Both the position numbers and the translations under genes were made by a program. This document shows positions 1-12,781 of a DNA stretch of 64,000 bases, in pieces. The notes beneath the pieces are model-generated. The model searched no databases. It saw nothing but the letters and a program-made list of their open reading frames with translations, and had not been told where the DNA came from. This DNA comes from Eremophila alpestris peregrina (Eukaryota > Chordata > Aves > Passeriformes > Alaudidae), in the NCBI GenBank assembly GCA_009792885.1, contig WMCF01000111.1, positions 344,612-408,611 on the forward strand, given 5' to 3'. How positions within the stretch are numbered: position 1 is the stretch's first letter; each line of letters opens with the position of its first letter.

Positions 1-555
1 CCCAGATGTTTTGGCTGGCTCAGCAACCTCAGCCCAGCCGTGCAGGTGCAAACCTCTGGCAGGCGGCTGAGCGTGTTTTATAAAACCTTAAAGTGCCTGA
101 AGGCAGCGTGCAGACATGACTGATTTCCATCCAAGGCACAGTCTTTCCTCCAGACTTTCCCTCCAGGCATCCAAAAGCAATTTCAGCCAGCGTTTAATGG
201 GAAGGCTGCGGGATGTCTGAGTGTTCCAGCTCCTTGCTAGACCCGCATCCCGTGAGTTTCACATTGCTCAATCCTGGGCGCAAATGTTTTTTGGAAAGAA
301 GTTGTAATTTAATAAAACCTGTGTTTATGGGGCTGCTGCTTGGAGAGGAGGCTTTTACCTTGCAGCTGCATGAAAGGCATCAAATTCAGAAACAACAGGG
401 ACGTCTTCCCTTTGTTTTAGGGCTCTGAGTGCCATCTCCCAAATTGTGACACTGGAATTAGATTCTTTTGGCTTTCCCCTCCATTTGGAAGAAATCTCCG
501 TGGCACAGGCTCTCTGCCCAGAGCCACTTAAGAGTATTCTTATTATATACAGAAT

Positions 556-697
556 TGCGGAGTGGTTTGGGTTGGAAGGAACTTTAAAGATCACACAGTT
601 CCAACCCCCTGCCATGGGCAGGACACCTTCCACTAGGCCAGGTTGCTCAGGGCTTTGTCCAAACTGGTCTTGATTATTTCTAGGAATGGAGTGTCCC
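556..697 (-). repeat. CR1 LINE 3' fragment
   Basis: Contains GGTTTGGGTTGGAAGGAAC, CCAACCCCCTGCCATGGGCA and the CCTTCCACTAGGCCAGGTTG segment in antisense order, as in avian CR1 3' ends. An unrelated short frame here is a CR1 artefact. Confidence 0.9.
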
Positions 698-707
698 ATA
701 TAAATTT

Positions 708-860
708 GTGTGTGTGTGTATATATATTTTTTTATAAATATATAAAATGTGTATTATAGTGTATACACAGTATATATGTCTACAGTATATAGATATAGAA
801 ATATGTATTATGTATACATATATTTACATTGCATATACATTATATATCATAGTGTTTATA
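708..860. repeat. AT-rich microsatellite
   Basis: A (TG)n run at 708-718 followed by TATATA- and TATACA-type sequence to about 860. Confidence 0.85.
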
Positions 861-1369
861 TTTATGTGTTGGAGAAGGTCCTTTGCTAGCTTTTAGGGGT
901 CTTCAAGACGAAAAAAGCTTAAAGCTACGCCTATTTTTGATTTTCTGTAACTTTTTTTTTTTTTTTTTTAGTGTATCACACTGCCTCGTGCAACTTACAC
1001 TGATATCAGCGAGTGGCAGAAACCAGACGGTGAGAGATAAGAAAGTGTGACGCTGTTTGGGTAGGATTGAGGTGGGCTGTGTTTTTCTGGTCCCACAGGC
1101 TGGGCTTTAATTGTGCGGTGTACTCCGATGAGATTAAATTCATTGTCTGGACAGGAATAGGAAAAGAAATTGTGCAGGAATTAAGTTATTTTCCACACTG
1201 GGTCTGCTCTGTAGTTTGGTGAACGCCCCCGGAGCAGGGGTACCAAAGCAGCCTTGAAGTGCAGCGACATCCACAAAAGGTGAAAAAGACCCGTCCCGCT
1301 TAGGAAGAAAATTAGGTTTGATAAGATTGTTTCACCGAATAGGCGCTGATAGCCGTAGAGTTTCACGTT

Positions 1370-1659
1370 CAAGCCGCCCAAGATCAAGAGCAGGAGCGGG
1401 GAGGAGGAACCGGCGCGGGAGGCGGAGGCGGAGAAGGGGAAAGAGGAGGAGGTGGAGGCGGGGGATGCTCGAGGCGGAGCCGGGGCGGGCCGCAGGGGAG
1501 GCGGCTGGAAAACAGGCCGGCGCTGGTTCTCGGCCCGCAGTGCCCGCAGCCGCCGCTCAGCCGCGCCGGGAGCCGCTCAGCCGCGGGAGGCAGCGAGGCG
1601 AGAGCCGGGCGGGCGCCCCGACCCCGACAGTCCCCTCCGGCACCGCACCGCACAGAGAG
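1370..1659 (+). other. SMOX: Putative non-coding first exon of SMOX (5' UTR)
   Basis: A GC- and CpG-dense stretch ends in a good splice donor, GAG|GTACGC, with the intron starting at 1660. Mammalian SMOX also has a non-coding first exon about 25 kb before the coding exons, and the distance here (1659 to 27032) fits. The transcription start cannot be placed from sequence, so the left edge is approximate. One ATG lies in this stretch at 1465; it opens a frame that stays open to the exon end. Other GT dinucleotides nearby match the donor consensus less well. Confidence 0.55.
1465..1659 (+). other. Upstream ORF, exon 1 portion
   Basis: ATG at 1465 (G at -3, C at +4) opens 65 codons that reach the exon 1 donor in phase 0. 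Joined to exon 2 at 27032 the frame reads GTC CCT TAG, so a 67-codon ORF ends at 27040, 18 nt before the SMOX ATG. It exists in the mRNA only if transcription starts upstream of 1465 and the 1659 donor is used. The peptide is Arg/Ala/Gly/Pro-rich with no recognisable domain, so any role would be in regulating translation. Confidence 0.4.
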
Positions 1660-1889
1660 GTACGCGGCGGGCGGCGGCCCCGGTCCCCTCGGAGCGTCCC
1701 CTCGCTGGGTGCCCTCGGCCCCCTTCAGCCGGCACCTGCGGCGGGAGGGCCGGTGCCGCCTCAGCGGGGCTGCCCTGCTCCGTCCCCGCACGGAGCTCCC
1801 GGGCAGCGGCGGGGAGAGGGCGGGGGGCTTTGTCTGGGGGCACGGAGCCGGGACCCGTCCCAACGCTCATCTCGCCAAGCCGCTCTTGG

Positions 1890-2170
1890 GGCCGTTGGCT
1901 GTGCCCCGTCCCACAGAGCTGCCCGAGGGGTTGTTCCCTGTGCCCCGTGCCCACAGAGCTGCCCGAGGGGCCATTCCCTGTGCCCGTCCCCACAGAGCTG
2001 CCTGAGGGTCTGTTCCCTGTGCCCGTCCCACAGAGCTGCCTGAGGGGCCATTCCCTGTTGCCGCATCCCAAACGCCCCCCTGAGGGTTCAGCCCGGTGCC
2101 CCATCCCACACATGATCCCGGAGGAGCCAGCCCTGTGCCCCATCCCACACACCGCCCCGAGGGGCCGTGC
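1890..2170. repeat. GC-rich minisatellite in intron 1
   Basis: About six imperfect tandem units of roughly 40 bp, each built around CCCACAGAGCTGCC(C/T)GAGGG followed by a TTCCCTGTGCCC-like segment. The units are clearest at 1900-2070 and degenerate beyond that. The array begins about 230 bp after the exon 1 donor. It creates long spurious open frames on both strands (Pro/Ala/Gly/Arg-rich) that are not genes. Confidence 0.8.
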
Positions 2171-5100
2171 CCCATCCCACAATCCCACCTCCCCAAACTA
2201 CTCCAGGCGCCCCGTTCGCTGTGCCCCAAAACACCGCCGGAATTCGCTGACCCTCCTTCCCCCGCCCCGTGACACCCCAGCCCAGGTGCGCAGCAGGTGT
2301 CATCCCGACCGCTTTTTATGGGGACCGTGGGAGAAAGCATCGCTCTCTCGGCTAAGGGCAGAACACGCACGGTTGTGTTGGGATTTTGGGGGGGTTCGGG
2401 TGTTTTTTCTCCCCTCCCGTGTGTTGGTGTCAGTGTATCTCCCGCATGTGACACCAGTCCGCGCCTGCCTGCGCATTTCCCGTCTCGGCGTTGCCGGTGA
2501 TGACACGAAGAGCAGAGGTTAAGTGGGGAAATCACCGCGGTGGGGATGTGAATGACAAGCGGCGAAGGCTCACTCGCAGCTTGTTTGTGTTTCTGGTGTT
2601 TTCATGTTTATACAAAGCTGTTACGATACCGGGGGCTTGGCGGTTCGCACCGATCTGGCGGTTTCAGTCGAATCCATCAACTTCTGCGGAATTGCTCCGG
2701 CTTTGAGATCGGTGTGGGAGATGAGGGATTAGTCGTGAATGCCGGGTAGTGAAACGCACAAAGCCAATTGTCAGTTACCGAAACTGACTTCAAAACAAAG
2801 CTTTTATTTACATTCTCAACCCCATACACGGAGCTGCTCTGCTGCATCCTTGCTCTGCTCCTATTAAAAAACGCTTCCCGTGGATTATGGACACGCTGTC
2901 TCAAAGCTGGTGCCGGGACCAGCTGTAATTGCCCGATATATTAGATGTAAACACGAGCTTTACATAAAAGTGAAACCATATGTATCGCCTAACACACGTC
3001 CACTCTGTGATCCTGCACAAACAAAGTCGAGCCCAGAGCCCTGTCCTTAGCTCACCCTGCTGATCCACTTTTCCCGTAGCCTGTACGACGTAGCCCTGTT
3101 CCCAGAGTTACCAGACAGGTTTAGTGGAGAACAAGAGATCAGCGCCCAGGAGCATTTCTGTGTGTTGTGCAAGAATGCTGTTATGTTCTCAGTCCTTTAC
3201 AGATGTTGTTTTATTGACTTAGTGATAACATTTTGCTCTCCTAGGTCCTTTTCCCTTTCCAGATTGTTAGGCCAGCACTTACTAATCTTTTATGGCGCTG
3301 CTGTGGAACAGATGTACCGTGTTTTTTCGGGAGTAGCAAGCTCTGTGGTTTCAGCTGGCTTTGCCTCTTAAAAAACCCAGCACTGCCTTTCCCTCGTGCC
3401 GTTGTTGTGGAGTAGGTAGCCGGACTAGGAAGCCTGTTTGGATGACTACTGAGCTGGCAAAAATGCAACAGGCTTGGTCTGACTCAGTGCCTGGATGCAA
3501 ATCCTTGTGTGGCTGATAAAATGTTTACCTGGACTTCTCTGGGTTCGGAGCAGCATCCAGCTGGTGCTTTGGCTAAGCTGTGTGTGGAAAGGGGTGTAGA
3601 GCTCTGAGGCTTTAAATGCTGAAAGTGCTGGCTGATGTTGGGTGCTGTGGTCGTTTATCCCTCTCCATCCTTTGGCTCCGTGGCACAGCAGCTCTGGAGC
3701 TGTTCTGCTTTGTGCCACGCTTTCCTGAAAGGTTGGAGTGTGTGGCTGGAGCACCATAAACACTCTGCACGTGTCCTGGGATCCCGTGTCCTCAGCCCTG
3801 CTGCTGCTGTAGGCACTCGTGGCTGTCCCTCTCTGAGCTGGAAGCACTTTCTCCCCGTTTTGTCTCTCCCACCAAAGTGTCCTGAGTTAGCTGGGGAGTC
3901 TCTGAAACTCAGGGTTTTACTGGGATGGAGGAATCTCAGTCGACTTGGTGGCACTGGAGAGGTTGAGGTAGAGTTTGGAGAACTCTGTCAAATTGTTCCT
4001 TACAAACTGCAGACGTGGTGGGTTTTGGGCTCCCTAGAGCATCTAAGAGGTGTGATGGTGCTTTTACTGACCTCCACCTTAGCCAAGTGGTGTAATTTGG
4101 GTTTTTCTCACTCATCCATCCTCAAAAGCTGTCAGACCCCTGCCCATCTCTGACTCAGAAGCTTGCAGGAGTATTCCTGCATCTCTCTGCCAGCCTCAGG
4201 AGTTTATCTGCCTGTCTCTCAACCCCACTTCCATAATTTCATGTTTTCTGTTCCTGTCATCTCACTGAAAAGTAATCCCTTCTAATCAAATTTGAGGTTC
4301 TCCAGCTAAATTCCTGCTGGCCCAAGTGAGTGTCTAAGGAAAATTGTGATGCTGACTTCTTAAGTATTTGGAATTACTTTGTATGATTGGGTTATACAAA
4401 AAAAGAGAAATTATTTTCTCTGTGTTTTTCACAAGTATTAAAACACAGCCTGCTGTGTTTCACAAATCTCACTGCTGTCTCCTTCTCTCAGTAATTGTCA
4501 TTAACACACCAGAAAATGGAAAAATGTAGAAATACCCTTTCCCACTGACCACGAACATTAGTCCTCTCCAGAAGTTAATGAAGTCAAGTCTATGGAAATT
4601 AAATAACTGTTTTTTTTTTTTTTTAGTTCTGTTGGTGAACTAAAACACTGTGTCAGAGTGGTAAATAATAAATAAAAGAGCTGTAAAGATCTCCTCTTGA
4701 AATTGATGTGGGTGAAGAATGGATTTGAACTCTTCTTTCTCTGGAGAGTCCAAACCTCTGGCTTTAAGATGTGGCTGAGGGATCTGTCCTGCTCTGCTTG
4801 CATGCAAAAACTGATCTAAGCACAGCAGTAATGTGGGAGAGAGATGGTAACCCACCATGAGAATGGGGAATAGAGGCATAACCATAAAAAATCCCAACTG
4901 CAACCAATTAAATAAATTACAGAATCCTACACATCACACAAACAGTTTGCAAGTGACACTTCCAAACCACCTTTATGGTGTTTCCAGACTTATCATCTCT
5001 GTTGTGTTATCATTTTTGTTGCCTTCCTGTTGAGGGAACATGAAAATTTTCATCTGCCTTGATTTTGTGTCCCGTTTTCATTGGCTCTGTTGCTGTGTTG

Positions 5101-5574
5101 GCTTTGCTGTGTCCAGGCATTCCATGCTCTGTGTTGAGGGCACGTGGGTGTGTGCACTGTCATAAATCTTGAGTTTACAAGAGTAAGCTTTTACCGTGGA
5201 AATTGGTTGGGAATTTTTTTTTCTTTTTATAATCTAATATTTCAGTGGTTTCTTCTTGTTTTAACCAAAGATCCCAGAAATACCGTGGGTGGGAATATGA
5301 ACCACTTGGAAAATAAATCCTCCTGGTGACTCCAGTTAGCACTGTGAGTGGGGATGGCACTGAGGAGCACATTGGTGTGCTGCAGGTGTTTCACGTGGTG
5401 TGTGGCTCTGCTCTGGAGAGTGGCTTTGGAGCAACCTTAACTGAGCTCCTGGTTTTGTGTTTCCACAAGAGCCAGTGCCCTTGAGGGGCCCTGGGATAGG
5501 GTTGGGCTGGAGGAACAGTGCTGAGAGAGCTGGGGGTGCCCGCCTGGAGGACAGAAAGCCCTGGGGATGCCTTT

Positions 5575-5885
5575 GACCACCTTCCAGTGCCTAAAGGGGC
5601 TCCAACAGAGCTGGAGAGGGATTTTGGAATGACAGGACAAGAGGGAATGGCTTCCCACTGACAGAGGGGACTTTTAGATTAGATATTAGGAAGGAATTCT
5701 TTAGTCAGATAGTGATGAAGCCCTGGCACAGAAGCTGTTGTTGCCCCATCCCTGACAGTGTCCAAGGCCAGGTTGGACAGGGCTTGGAGCAGCCTGGGAC
5801 AGTGGAAAGTGTCCCTGCCCATGGCAGGGGGTGGGAATGAGATGATCTTTAATGTCTCTTCCAGCCCCAAACCATTCCGTGATTC
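5575..5885 (+). repeat. CR1 LINE 3' fragment
   Basis: Sense CR1 order: GCCTAAAGGGGCTCCAACAG, AGGAAGGAATTCTTTAG, CCAAGGCCAGGTTGGACAGG, CCCATGGCAGGGGGTGGGAA and a CCATTCCGTGATTC 3' end. Confidence 0.9.
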
Positions 5886-7078
5886 AGCCTGTGGATAACA
5901 CAGCACGCAGGGATTTTATAACAATGTATTTGCTGTCTGAAGCCGGCAGCAGCATGACAAGGATGTTAGCTCTGGGAGATGATCTCTGTATTCCAGTGAC
6001 CTTTTCCTCTGGAAGTCTTTAAATGCAGTGAATGTGGCGGTGTTTGGTGAATTTTAATCACGCCCTTGGTTTTCAGTGCAGTTTCGGTGTTGTTTTTCGT
6101 GGCGACTCAAAGTTTTTGTTTTGTGACTTGTTGGGGCCAGGGCCGTGAGGTTGCAAGGATGGGATGGGAGGGAAGTTGCAAGGATGCAGCAGGGAGTGGT
6201 TTGGCTCTGAGAAAGGACTGGGTTGCTCTGAAGGTGATGAGCTCAGCGGCAGGAATGTAATGCAAGAGGGGTCAGCAAGCCCCTCCCTGCCTTTCCTGCT
6301 GGAGTTTGATCCCTGAGCTATTCTCGGGTAGTTCTCTGCTACCAGTCCCTGCTTTAAAGTCTCAGTTAAACAAGGCACTTATTGTTGGTGCTCTCTAATT
6401 CCAAATGATGGTGGCTGGCAGCTTGCTGGGTCTGAGGGAGACAGATTTTGCAGCCCCAGAGTAGAGATTTATGCGGGGTTCTTGTTGGATAGTCCCTCTT
6501 TGGGGCAATTAAACACCTCATGCTCTGGGACTACGTTTCTCTCACTTCCTGTAGTAGAAGGATGGAGGGAGCACTGGGGGCCACAGAGCAGATCAGTGCC
6601 AGAAAGGGAGTGAGGAGATCTCAGCTGGGGAGGGCCCTAAGGAGCTGAACTGACGTAAACCCGGACAATTCCAGCTCATGGGGAATTTTTGGTTTGGTAA
6701 CTAACATTTCTTTTATCCAATAGGTCTTTTAAGGGCTGCAAAGCCTTTATAATGGCTTGAAAAGTTCGTTTAATTCCACTTTTAGTGTGTTGTGTGTGTA
6801 CTTACTGAGTTCAAAGGCAGGAACTACCTTTTAAGAAATAAGAAAATATTTGTTTTCCTGGCTGATGAAGTAGAAAACTAAATGGATGGTGATAACTTTT
6901 GAAAAATGGATACTTAGTTATTCATTTCTTCCCCATTCATTATTCTTCAAAATGCCAGATTTTCCTTAAATGTGTCCTCTAGGCTGAGCTGAGTGGCATG
7001 GAACAGTGTAGGTTGCTGGCATGCTTGGAATGACTGAAACTTTGGACAGGATATGGTGATGTTTGCACACTTTGAGAA

Positions 7079-7091
7079 GGGGGGGGGGGGG
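7079..7091. repeat. Poly(G) run
   Basis: 13 consecutive G bases; prone to sequencing length error. Confidence 0.85.
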
Positions 7092-8987
7092 ATAAAGTAG
7101 CCTGTTGGTTTTAGATCATTTATGTCCTGAAGTACTTACTCAAACTCCCTTGTAGCTGATGTAGGCAGAAAATGCCTTGTGCTAAATGAATCAGATAGTC
7201 CTAGTCTATCCCTAAACTGGGAATTACATAGGAAAGGAGGGGTTTCTTTTCCTTGATAAGAGTTGGTTCAGTTAAATTAATTTTTCAGGGCAGGTGGGGA
7301 ATGGATTTTCTCCCAAAGAGGTTGCACAGGTGCAGCATTCAAGCGTGCTCACCTGATGTTTCTGTTGGATGAGTATTTAGTCTGAAACTGAATTAAAAAT
7401 CCTCCTGTCCCATGGGATGCATGTTCCAGGATATAGATGTAACCTCCTGCTTTGATCTCCAGTCTTCTTTTAACAGGATTTTCTTTTTTGAAGTCGCTGT
7501 TGTGATCCCAGAGGGCCCTGCCAGGAAGATGTGCCTGGTGATCCTTTGGTTGAACTCCTGAAGCTCACAGAGCCTTTGGGAAGGCCTGGCAGGCTGGCAC
7601 GAGGGTTGTTTTGCAAGAGCTTGACTTTAGGAGTGAGGCTGCCCTGAGATGTTTTCTCTGAGCTGTCCTGTCTCCCACTGCTTGTTTCCTCTCTTGCATA
7701 ACCCTTCTCCAGCCCTCAGAGCACGGGCTGGCGGGTGACCTACACAGATTTAAGATGCTACTTCTAGGAAAAGGGGTCATCCTATCCCTGTGCATGTTCT
7801 GTTGTGGCTGTGGGTGTGAGATCTCGGTCAGGGAGCCCACACAGCTGGCAGAAGATTATTATTTTTATGGGGTTATTTTTTTTTTAGTTGGATCCAATCC
7901 CTGGCCCGTCCCATGACTGCTGCTGTCAGCACTACACGTACAGTCAGGGCTGTCCTTTAAGGACAGTACAATCTGGGATCTAAGTTTTCTGGGATTGCAT
8001 AACTGTGCCCTCAGATGTGCCAGGGTGTGCTGACAAACACACATGTGTGGTTATAGCTGGGCTGTGCTCACAAAAACACTCACAGGTGTGAGTATTTCTC
8101 CCTGGGACCACTTCTGTCCCCTTCCTCCCTTGTTCCATAGACAGAGCTTGGAGGTTGACTTTGGATTTTCAAGAATGAGCCAAGAGGATTGTGGAGGGGC
8201 ACACAAGGAGGCAAAAATTCTTAAAACTGCTTTGATAGGTCGAGCTTTAACCCTGAGAAAAAGTTTGGTACCTCAGAGTTTGCAGTCTACACTCTGCTGC
8301 CCGGATGCTCTGACCCCACGGGACGCTTGGTGCCATTCATTAATGCTTGCAGGAGCACAAAATCCTCCCAGCAGACTAAATTAAATGTCCTTTTCTAGTC
8401 GTGGGGAGCTCACACCGTGGCTCCAGTGTCACAATGGCATCTGGTGACTCTGTTGGGGCTTTGAGAGAGCTTGACAAAGGCCTGAGTGTGACCGCGGGCT
8501 TTGGAGTGAAGCACCGGGTCATCACTCTTTTTTTGTCCCCTGATTCCCTTGGGGTGGGATCCAGGGCTGTGTGGTGGGCAAGGATCCAGCCCTGAAGATC
8601 TTACACGTGGAAATATTCCAGAGAGGAACAGAAGAAAGGCCTAAAGAGAAAAAAGAGATAACTGCTCAGACTGCAGGGTGAGATGGGAGGGACAGTGGGG
8701 ATGGGCTCCTGTTAATACCTGTCCCCATGCTGTGGGATGTGAGAGGGACTGTGTTGTTGGGAAGGCTGGGGAACTCCTCTTCCCGTGCCTGCTCTGTGAG
8801 TGCAGCTCTTTGTGTTCTCTCTCTATGGCTCCTCCAGGAATGGAAGGAGAAGGTGCCATGTGGGAACAGGCAGCTGCTGCACAAGGGATCTTACAGTGTT
8901 TCTCCAACGTGTGATGGAAATATTAGGGAGGCTTGCGTGCTTTGGGGCTGCTGCTGACGTGTTCTGTTGTCATATTTCTGTCACAAG

Positions 8988-9160
8988 CAAAGAGCTGCAG
9001 CGCCAGAAGGGACCTTAAGTTGTCTAATCTGACCTCCTGCCCCCAAGGCTGGGTCAGATCTATCTAAACTTTCCCAGCAGATGTTTGTCCAAAGCAGTTG
9101 TTAAAAGCCTCCAGCGATGGACTTTCCTCATCCTCCCTGGGTGATCCTTGAAAGTCCGTC
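8988..9160 (-). repeat. Old CR1-type fragment
   Basis: AGAAGGGACCTTAAGTTGTC, TCTAATCTGACCTCCTGC and a CCTCCCTGGG-type segment follow the order of an older CR1 subfamily in antisense. It is diverged. Confidence 0.65.
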
Positions 9161-10559
9161 ATTGTTCTTGCCCTTACTGAGATTTTCCTGGTCTCTGACT
9201 TTGATTTCTGTGCAGCAGTTGAGAATTGCTGCCCTCTTGCCCTTTTGTTACTGTACAGAGTGAACTGTTCAGTCCTCTGGAGCTGCCTTTGGGAATCCCT
9301 GGGCCGTGTCTTCCTTGAACTGCAGGGTCCAAAAGGGTGCTGTGTCTGATACCTGCATGTACTGAGCCAGCAGACACCATTCAGTGACTCTCAGGTAGAC
9401 TTTTGGGGTGTGATCAATGCATTTTAGTTTTGGACAGAGCACTGGTGAAGTGTTTTGTCATGGAAAGTTTTATTATGGCTTTGTCTCTTTACCAACAATA
9501 AAAACAGAGCATGTGCTTTTCTTGCTCGAGTGCTGTCTTTTCCACAGGGATGTGTTCTGGATCTCTCACTGTTCCAGAATAACTCCTCCCTGTTGCAAGG
9601 TGAAGGAAATCCTTGCCAGCTGCCCTGACCAAGGCTTTCCCCATGATTAGCTCGATTACAGCTCAGCCATTGTGCTCTCCTGCTCTGACCTGCCAGCTGT
9701 AGCTTAGGAGTGACCTTCCCTTCTCCCTCCCTGCTGTGGTTGCACTCTGTGCATCTGATTTTGTACCTGCTGTCCCTTTGTTCCCCTGAAAGATTCAGCT
9801 ATTCATGCATTTCTAAAGCTGGGAAAAAAGTGGATGTGAAGATTATTCTGAGAGGTAGCACTCAAATACAAAACATGACAGGAAACAGATCAGCCAGCAC
9901 TAGAAGCATTATTTGCTAAGGTAAATTCCTTCACTTTATCTTTCGGGGGAAAAAAACCCAAAACTTGCCAAAAAACCCCCCAAAACTTGTGTATTGTCTC
10001 AGGCATTTTCTCTGGATCTATTAACACCTCTATTATACCTTTCAGTGGCAGAGAGTAGGAAGTGTGTGAGAAAGGTTTGTCTGCACACAGAGGCCCTTTG
10101 TCCTGAGACAACTGAAGAAGCTCTCACCAAAATGAAGGCTGGTCTGGACAGGTCTGAAACATCTTTTGGCATCGACTTGTGTTTATTGCTGTGGGAAGAG
10201 CAGGTAGGGAGGAGCAGTCTGGCTTTTTTTTTTTTGTTTGAGCTATCAGTATGTATCTTTGAATTCCTCAGTTTTCTTGCAGAGTTTTTCTATGATAGCT
10301 TGTGTAATGTGAGTCCCCAGTTTCTCTTGTTTCCTTTCAAATTGCAGTGAAAGCTCTGGTGTTTCATTCCTTACTTTTTTTCTCTATCAGTTGCAGACAC
10401 TGGGATCTTTAATCATGTGGAAGGTATTTTATTGACAGCTTTAGAGTCTGAAAGCACTTGCTAGCACTGAAGAAGTGTAGAGTGATGTAGACTCTTGGGC
10501 AAAATCCCTTTTCCAGTGTTCCTTGATAAAGATTTCTTAGAAGTGAAGAGTAAGTGAAG

Positions 10560-10940
10560 TAGCACAGGAGATTCGAAGCTCTCTCATCTGGCCTCCTGCT
10601 TCAGACAGGGCCAGGATCAAAGGTAGGTTTCTTGTGAACTTTTTTGGACCTTTTTTAGTCAAGAGTGGCAGGTTGATGCCATGCTTAGTGCTCTTGTGGT
10701 GAGGAATATTTTCCTCTTGTCTGATCAGTATTTCCCTCTCTGTCAGTAATTCCCACTGTTTCTTGTCCTATTGTTTCTGCCATCCAGTCTGGCTCCATGT
10801 GCTCAGTAAACCTCAGTGAAGTAGTTGAAGACAGTGACTGGATCCCCCACCAAGCACCATTTCTTCTCCAAATTTAACAATCCCCATTCCCTTCTCACAT
10901 GAGGTGTTCCAGTCTGTTGGCTGCTGCCTTTCCAGCTCAG
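10560..10940 (-). repeat. Old CR1-type fragment
   Basis: TCTCATCTGGCCTCCTGC, TGGTGAGGAATATTTTCCTC and TTGTCCTATTGTTTCTGCC resemble a diverged, longer CR1 3' region in antisense. It directly precedes a younger CR1 copy. Confidence 0.6.
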
Positions 10941-10965
10941 TGATCCAAGCAAATTTGAACCACAG

Positions 10966-11245
10966 AGTCATGGAATCACAAAATGGTTTGGGTTGGAAGG
11001 GACCATAAAGATCATCCAGTGCCACCCCTGCCATGGGCAGGGACACCTCCCACTATCCCAGGCTGCTCCAAGCCCCATCCAGCTTGGCTTTGAAAACACT
11101 TCCAGGGATCCAAGGGCAGCCACAGCTTCTCTGGGCACCCTGTGCCAGGGCTCACCATCCTCACAGGGAAGAATTTATTCCCAAAATCCCATCTATCCCT
11201 GCCCTCTGTCAGTTTAAAGCTCTTTCACCCATCTAGTTGGTATCT
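10966..11245 (-). repeat. CR1 LINE 3' fragment
   Basis: Starts AGAGTCATGGAATCACAAAA and GGTTTGGGTTGGAAGGGACC, and continues through the CCATGGGCAGGGACACCTCC, TCTCTGGGCACCCTGTGCC and CCCTCTGTCAG segments. Confidence 0.92.
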
Positions 11246-12184
11246 CCCTATTTTTCTATGTTGACAAGCCCTGGACTCTTGTTTTTTTCACCCACGTTGA
11301 TGGCCATCATCTTGTTTTCAAACAGAGAATAAAGCCAGAGGGTTCAATTCAAGAGAACCAAACGCTGAACTTTCCTGCTGGATTTGGAAGGAGAGGTGTC
11401 CCTTCAGGCTGTGTCCTGCTTTCTTGCCTGCATTAGTCTCTTAGGAACACTTCTGGCTTAAATGGATCCAGCTAAATCTCACACCTGGTGTTTTTTAATT
11501 CTGTTGTTCTCCACAAGGTACTCTCAGGTTTGCTGTTCCAAAAAGCATGGCAGTGAGCAGCTCAGGGCAGGACTTTGCAAGGCATAGCTGAGTGCTTTCC
11601 ACAGCTCATCCCTTGGGCTTTGCCTTCATGCACCTGTGGGACATTGTTGAGTGTCACCATTTTGACCCTCTAAGAGCCTTTTCTGGAGTTCTCCTGAAGA
11701 GAGTTACTCCCTGTTTTTGTGGTTGTACCTGGGGCTTGTCTTTCTTAATCATTTCTTGATACTGGTCAATATTGAACCAGTGCATGATCATCATTTAGAA
11801 ATTGAAATCTCTACCATGGTGCTTGCAAATCCTCCCAGCTGAATCATCTGTTTGGTTTATGGCCATACATTCCAGTCTGTCATCCCTACTGGTAATGAAA
11901 ATATTGCACAGCTCTTATGCCTAGCTGGTCCCACTTTCCAGTGCCCTCCCAATTAGATAACAAACCCTTGATAATTATGCTTTGAGAAGGATGTTGACAT
12001 GCAGCCATTTTATGGTGATTACATCTAATTAATGTTTTCTTAGGTGGATCTTATGGGAATGTCATGTGGAACAGTATCAGAGCTAATAAAGATTGCATTT
12101 ATGAATCTCTTTATCAATCCTGTACATTTTTTCCTCATGATGCACAGATCCTTTATGGCTCCATGGATTTCTGATGCTAGAAGG

Positions 12185-12781
12185 TGTGGGAAACCAGGTT
12201 ACCCCTTTGGGGGTCCCTGGAGGCTCGAGACCCTGAGGGTCTTGGGACAGAGCCAAAAGAGTCACAAATACCAATTCCTTTGATTTAACTCCCTGGAAAA
12301 CACTGCCAAGTCTGAGAGGAGACATGCAGACTACGTGGGTTTGATTGGTATGATTTTTGTTAGCTTACAGGGTGAAAAACCAGAATTTTTAGATTTTACT
12401 ATACAGATAGAATGGGGCAAAGATGGAGGAATCAGCATGTGCTTTTGTCTTTTCCTGGTTCTTCTTCCCCTCCATCTTTGCAGAGGTGGTGGCCTTTTCT
12501 TGACTGGGTTGTGGTGAGATTTCACTGTCTGACATGGGTCAGAGTTATTGGTACTTAGAGAAAAGCACTGTTAACGTAGTTTGAATGATAAAAGTTCAGG
12601 TGCCATTGTAGGAGGGTCAGATTCTGCTTTTCTGCCTTCCTGGGAACATCACGCTGGACTGAGAGAACTTTTAAAATAAGACAATAATAAACAATTCTGC
12701 AAAACAACTGCACGGCTTCAGGCTCTCCTTGGAACTCCATCATCAACTCTCAGAGTGCAAAAATCACCAGAAAACCTGAGA
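12185..12781 (+). mobile_element. LTR-like element, copy 1 (TGTGGG...CTGAGA)
   Basis: A 597-bp element aligns end to end, inverted, with 32840-33438. It begins TGTGGGAAACCAGG and ends AAAACCTGAGA. Candidate 6-bp TSDs are AGAAGG (12179-12184) and AGAAGC (12782-12787), one mismatch, fitting an ERVK-type integration. An AATAAA at 12686-12691 near the 3' end supports + orientation and LTR identity. No internal retroviral genes adjoin it, so it is a solo LTR if the call is right. The 3' terminus is GA rather than the usual CA. Confidence 0.75.

Larger units (their letters stand above)
1..1369. other. Upstream flank without a recognised gene
   Basis: No exon-like coding sequence is seen. The stretch contains a CR1 3'-end fragment (556-697), an AT-rich microsatellite (708-860) and a T run (953-970). 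Short frames have no family features. In mammals RNF24 lies beyond SMOX on this side, but none of its exons is recognisable here. Confidence 0.6.
1370..1900 (+). promoter_or_regulatory. SMOX: CpG-island promoter region
   Basis: CpG density is much higher here than in the flanking AT-rich sequence, and GC-rich purine/pyrimidine runs (GGAGGCGGAGGCGG-like) resemble SP1-type promoter sequence. No TATA box is evident, which suits a broad CpG-island promoter. It is the only large CpG island in the window and lies upstream of SMOX on the same strand. The right edge is gradual, because GC-rich sequence continues into the minisatellite. Confidence 0.7.

Noticed and set aside
1318..2535. Long open frames on both strands in the CpG island (241, 356, 222 and 203 codons)
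   Set aside because: They are Pro/Arg/Gly/Ala-rich, overlap each other on both strands and follow the minisatellite periodicity. GC-rich sequence lacks stop codons by composition. Only the ATG at 1465 is kept, as a uORF candidate.
12185..12781. DNA transposon with terminal inverted repeats
   Set aside because: The two ends are not complementary, while the AATAAA near one end and the 6-bp target duplications fit an LTR better.
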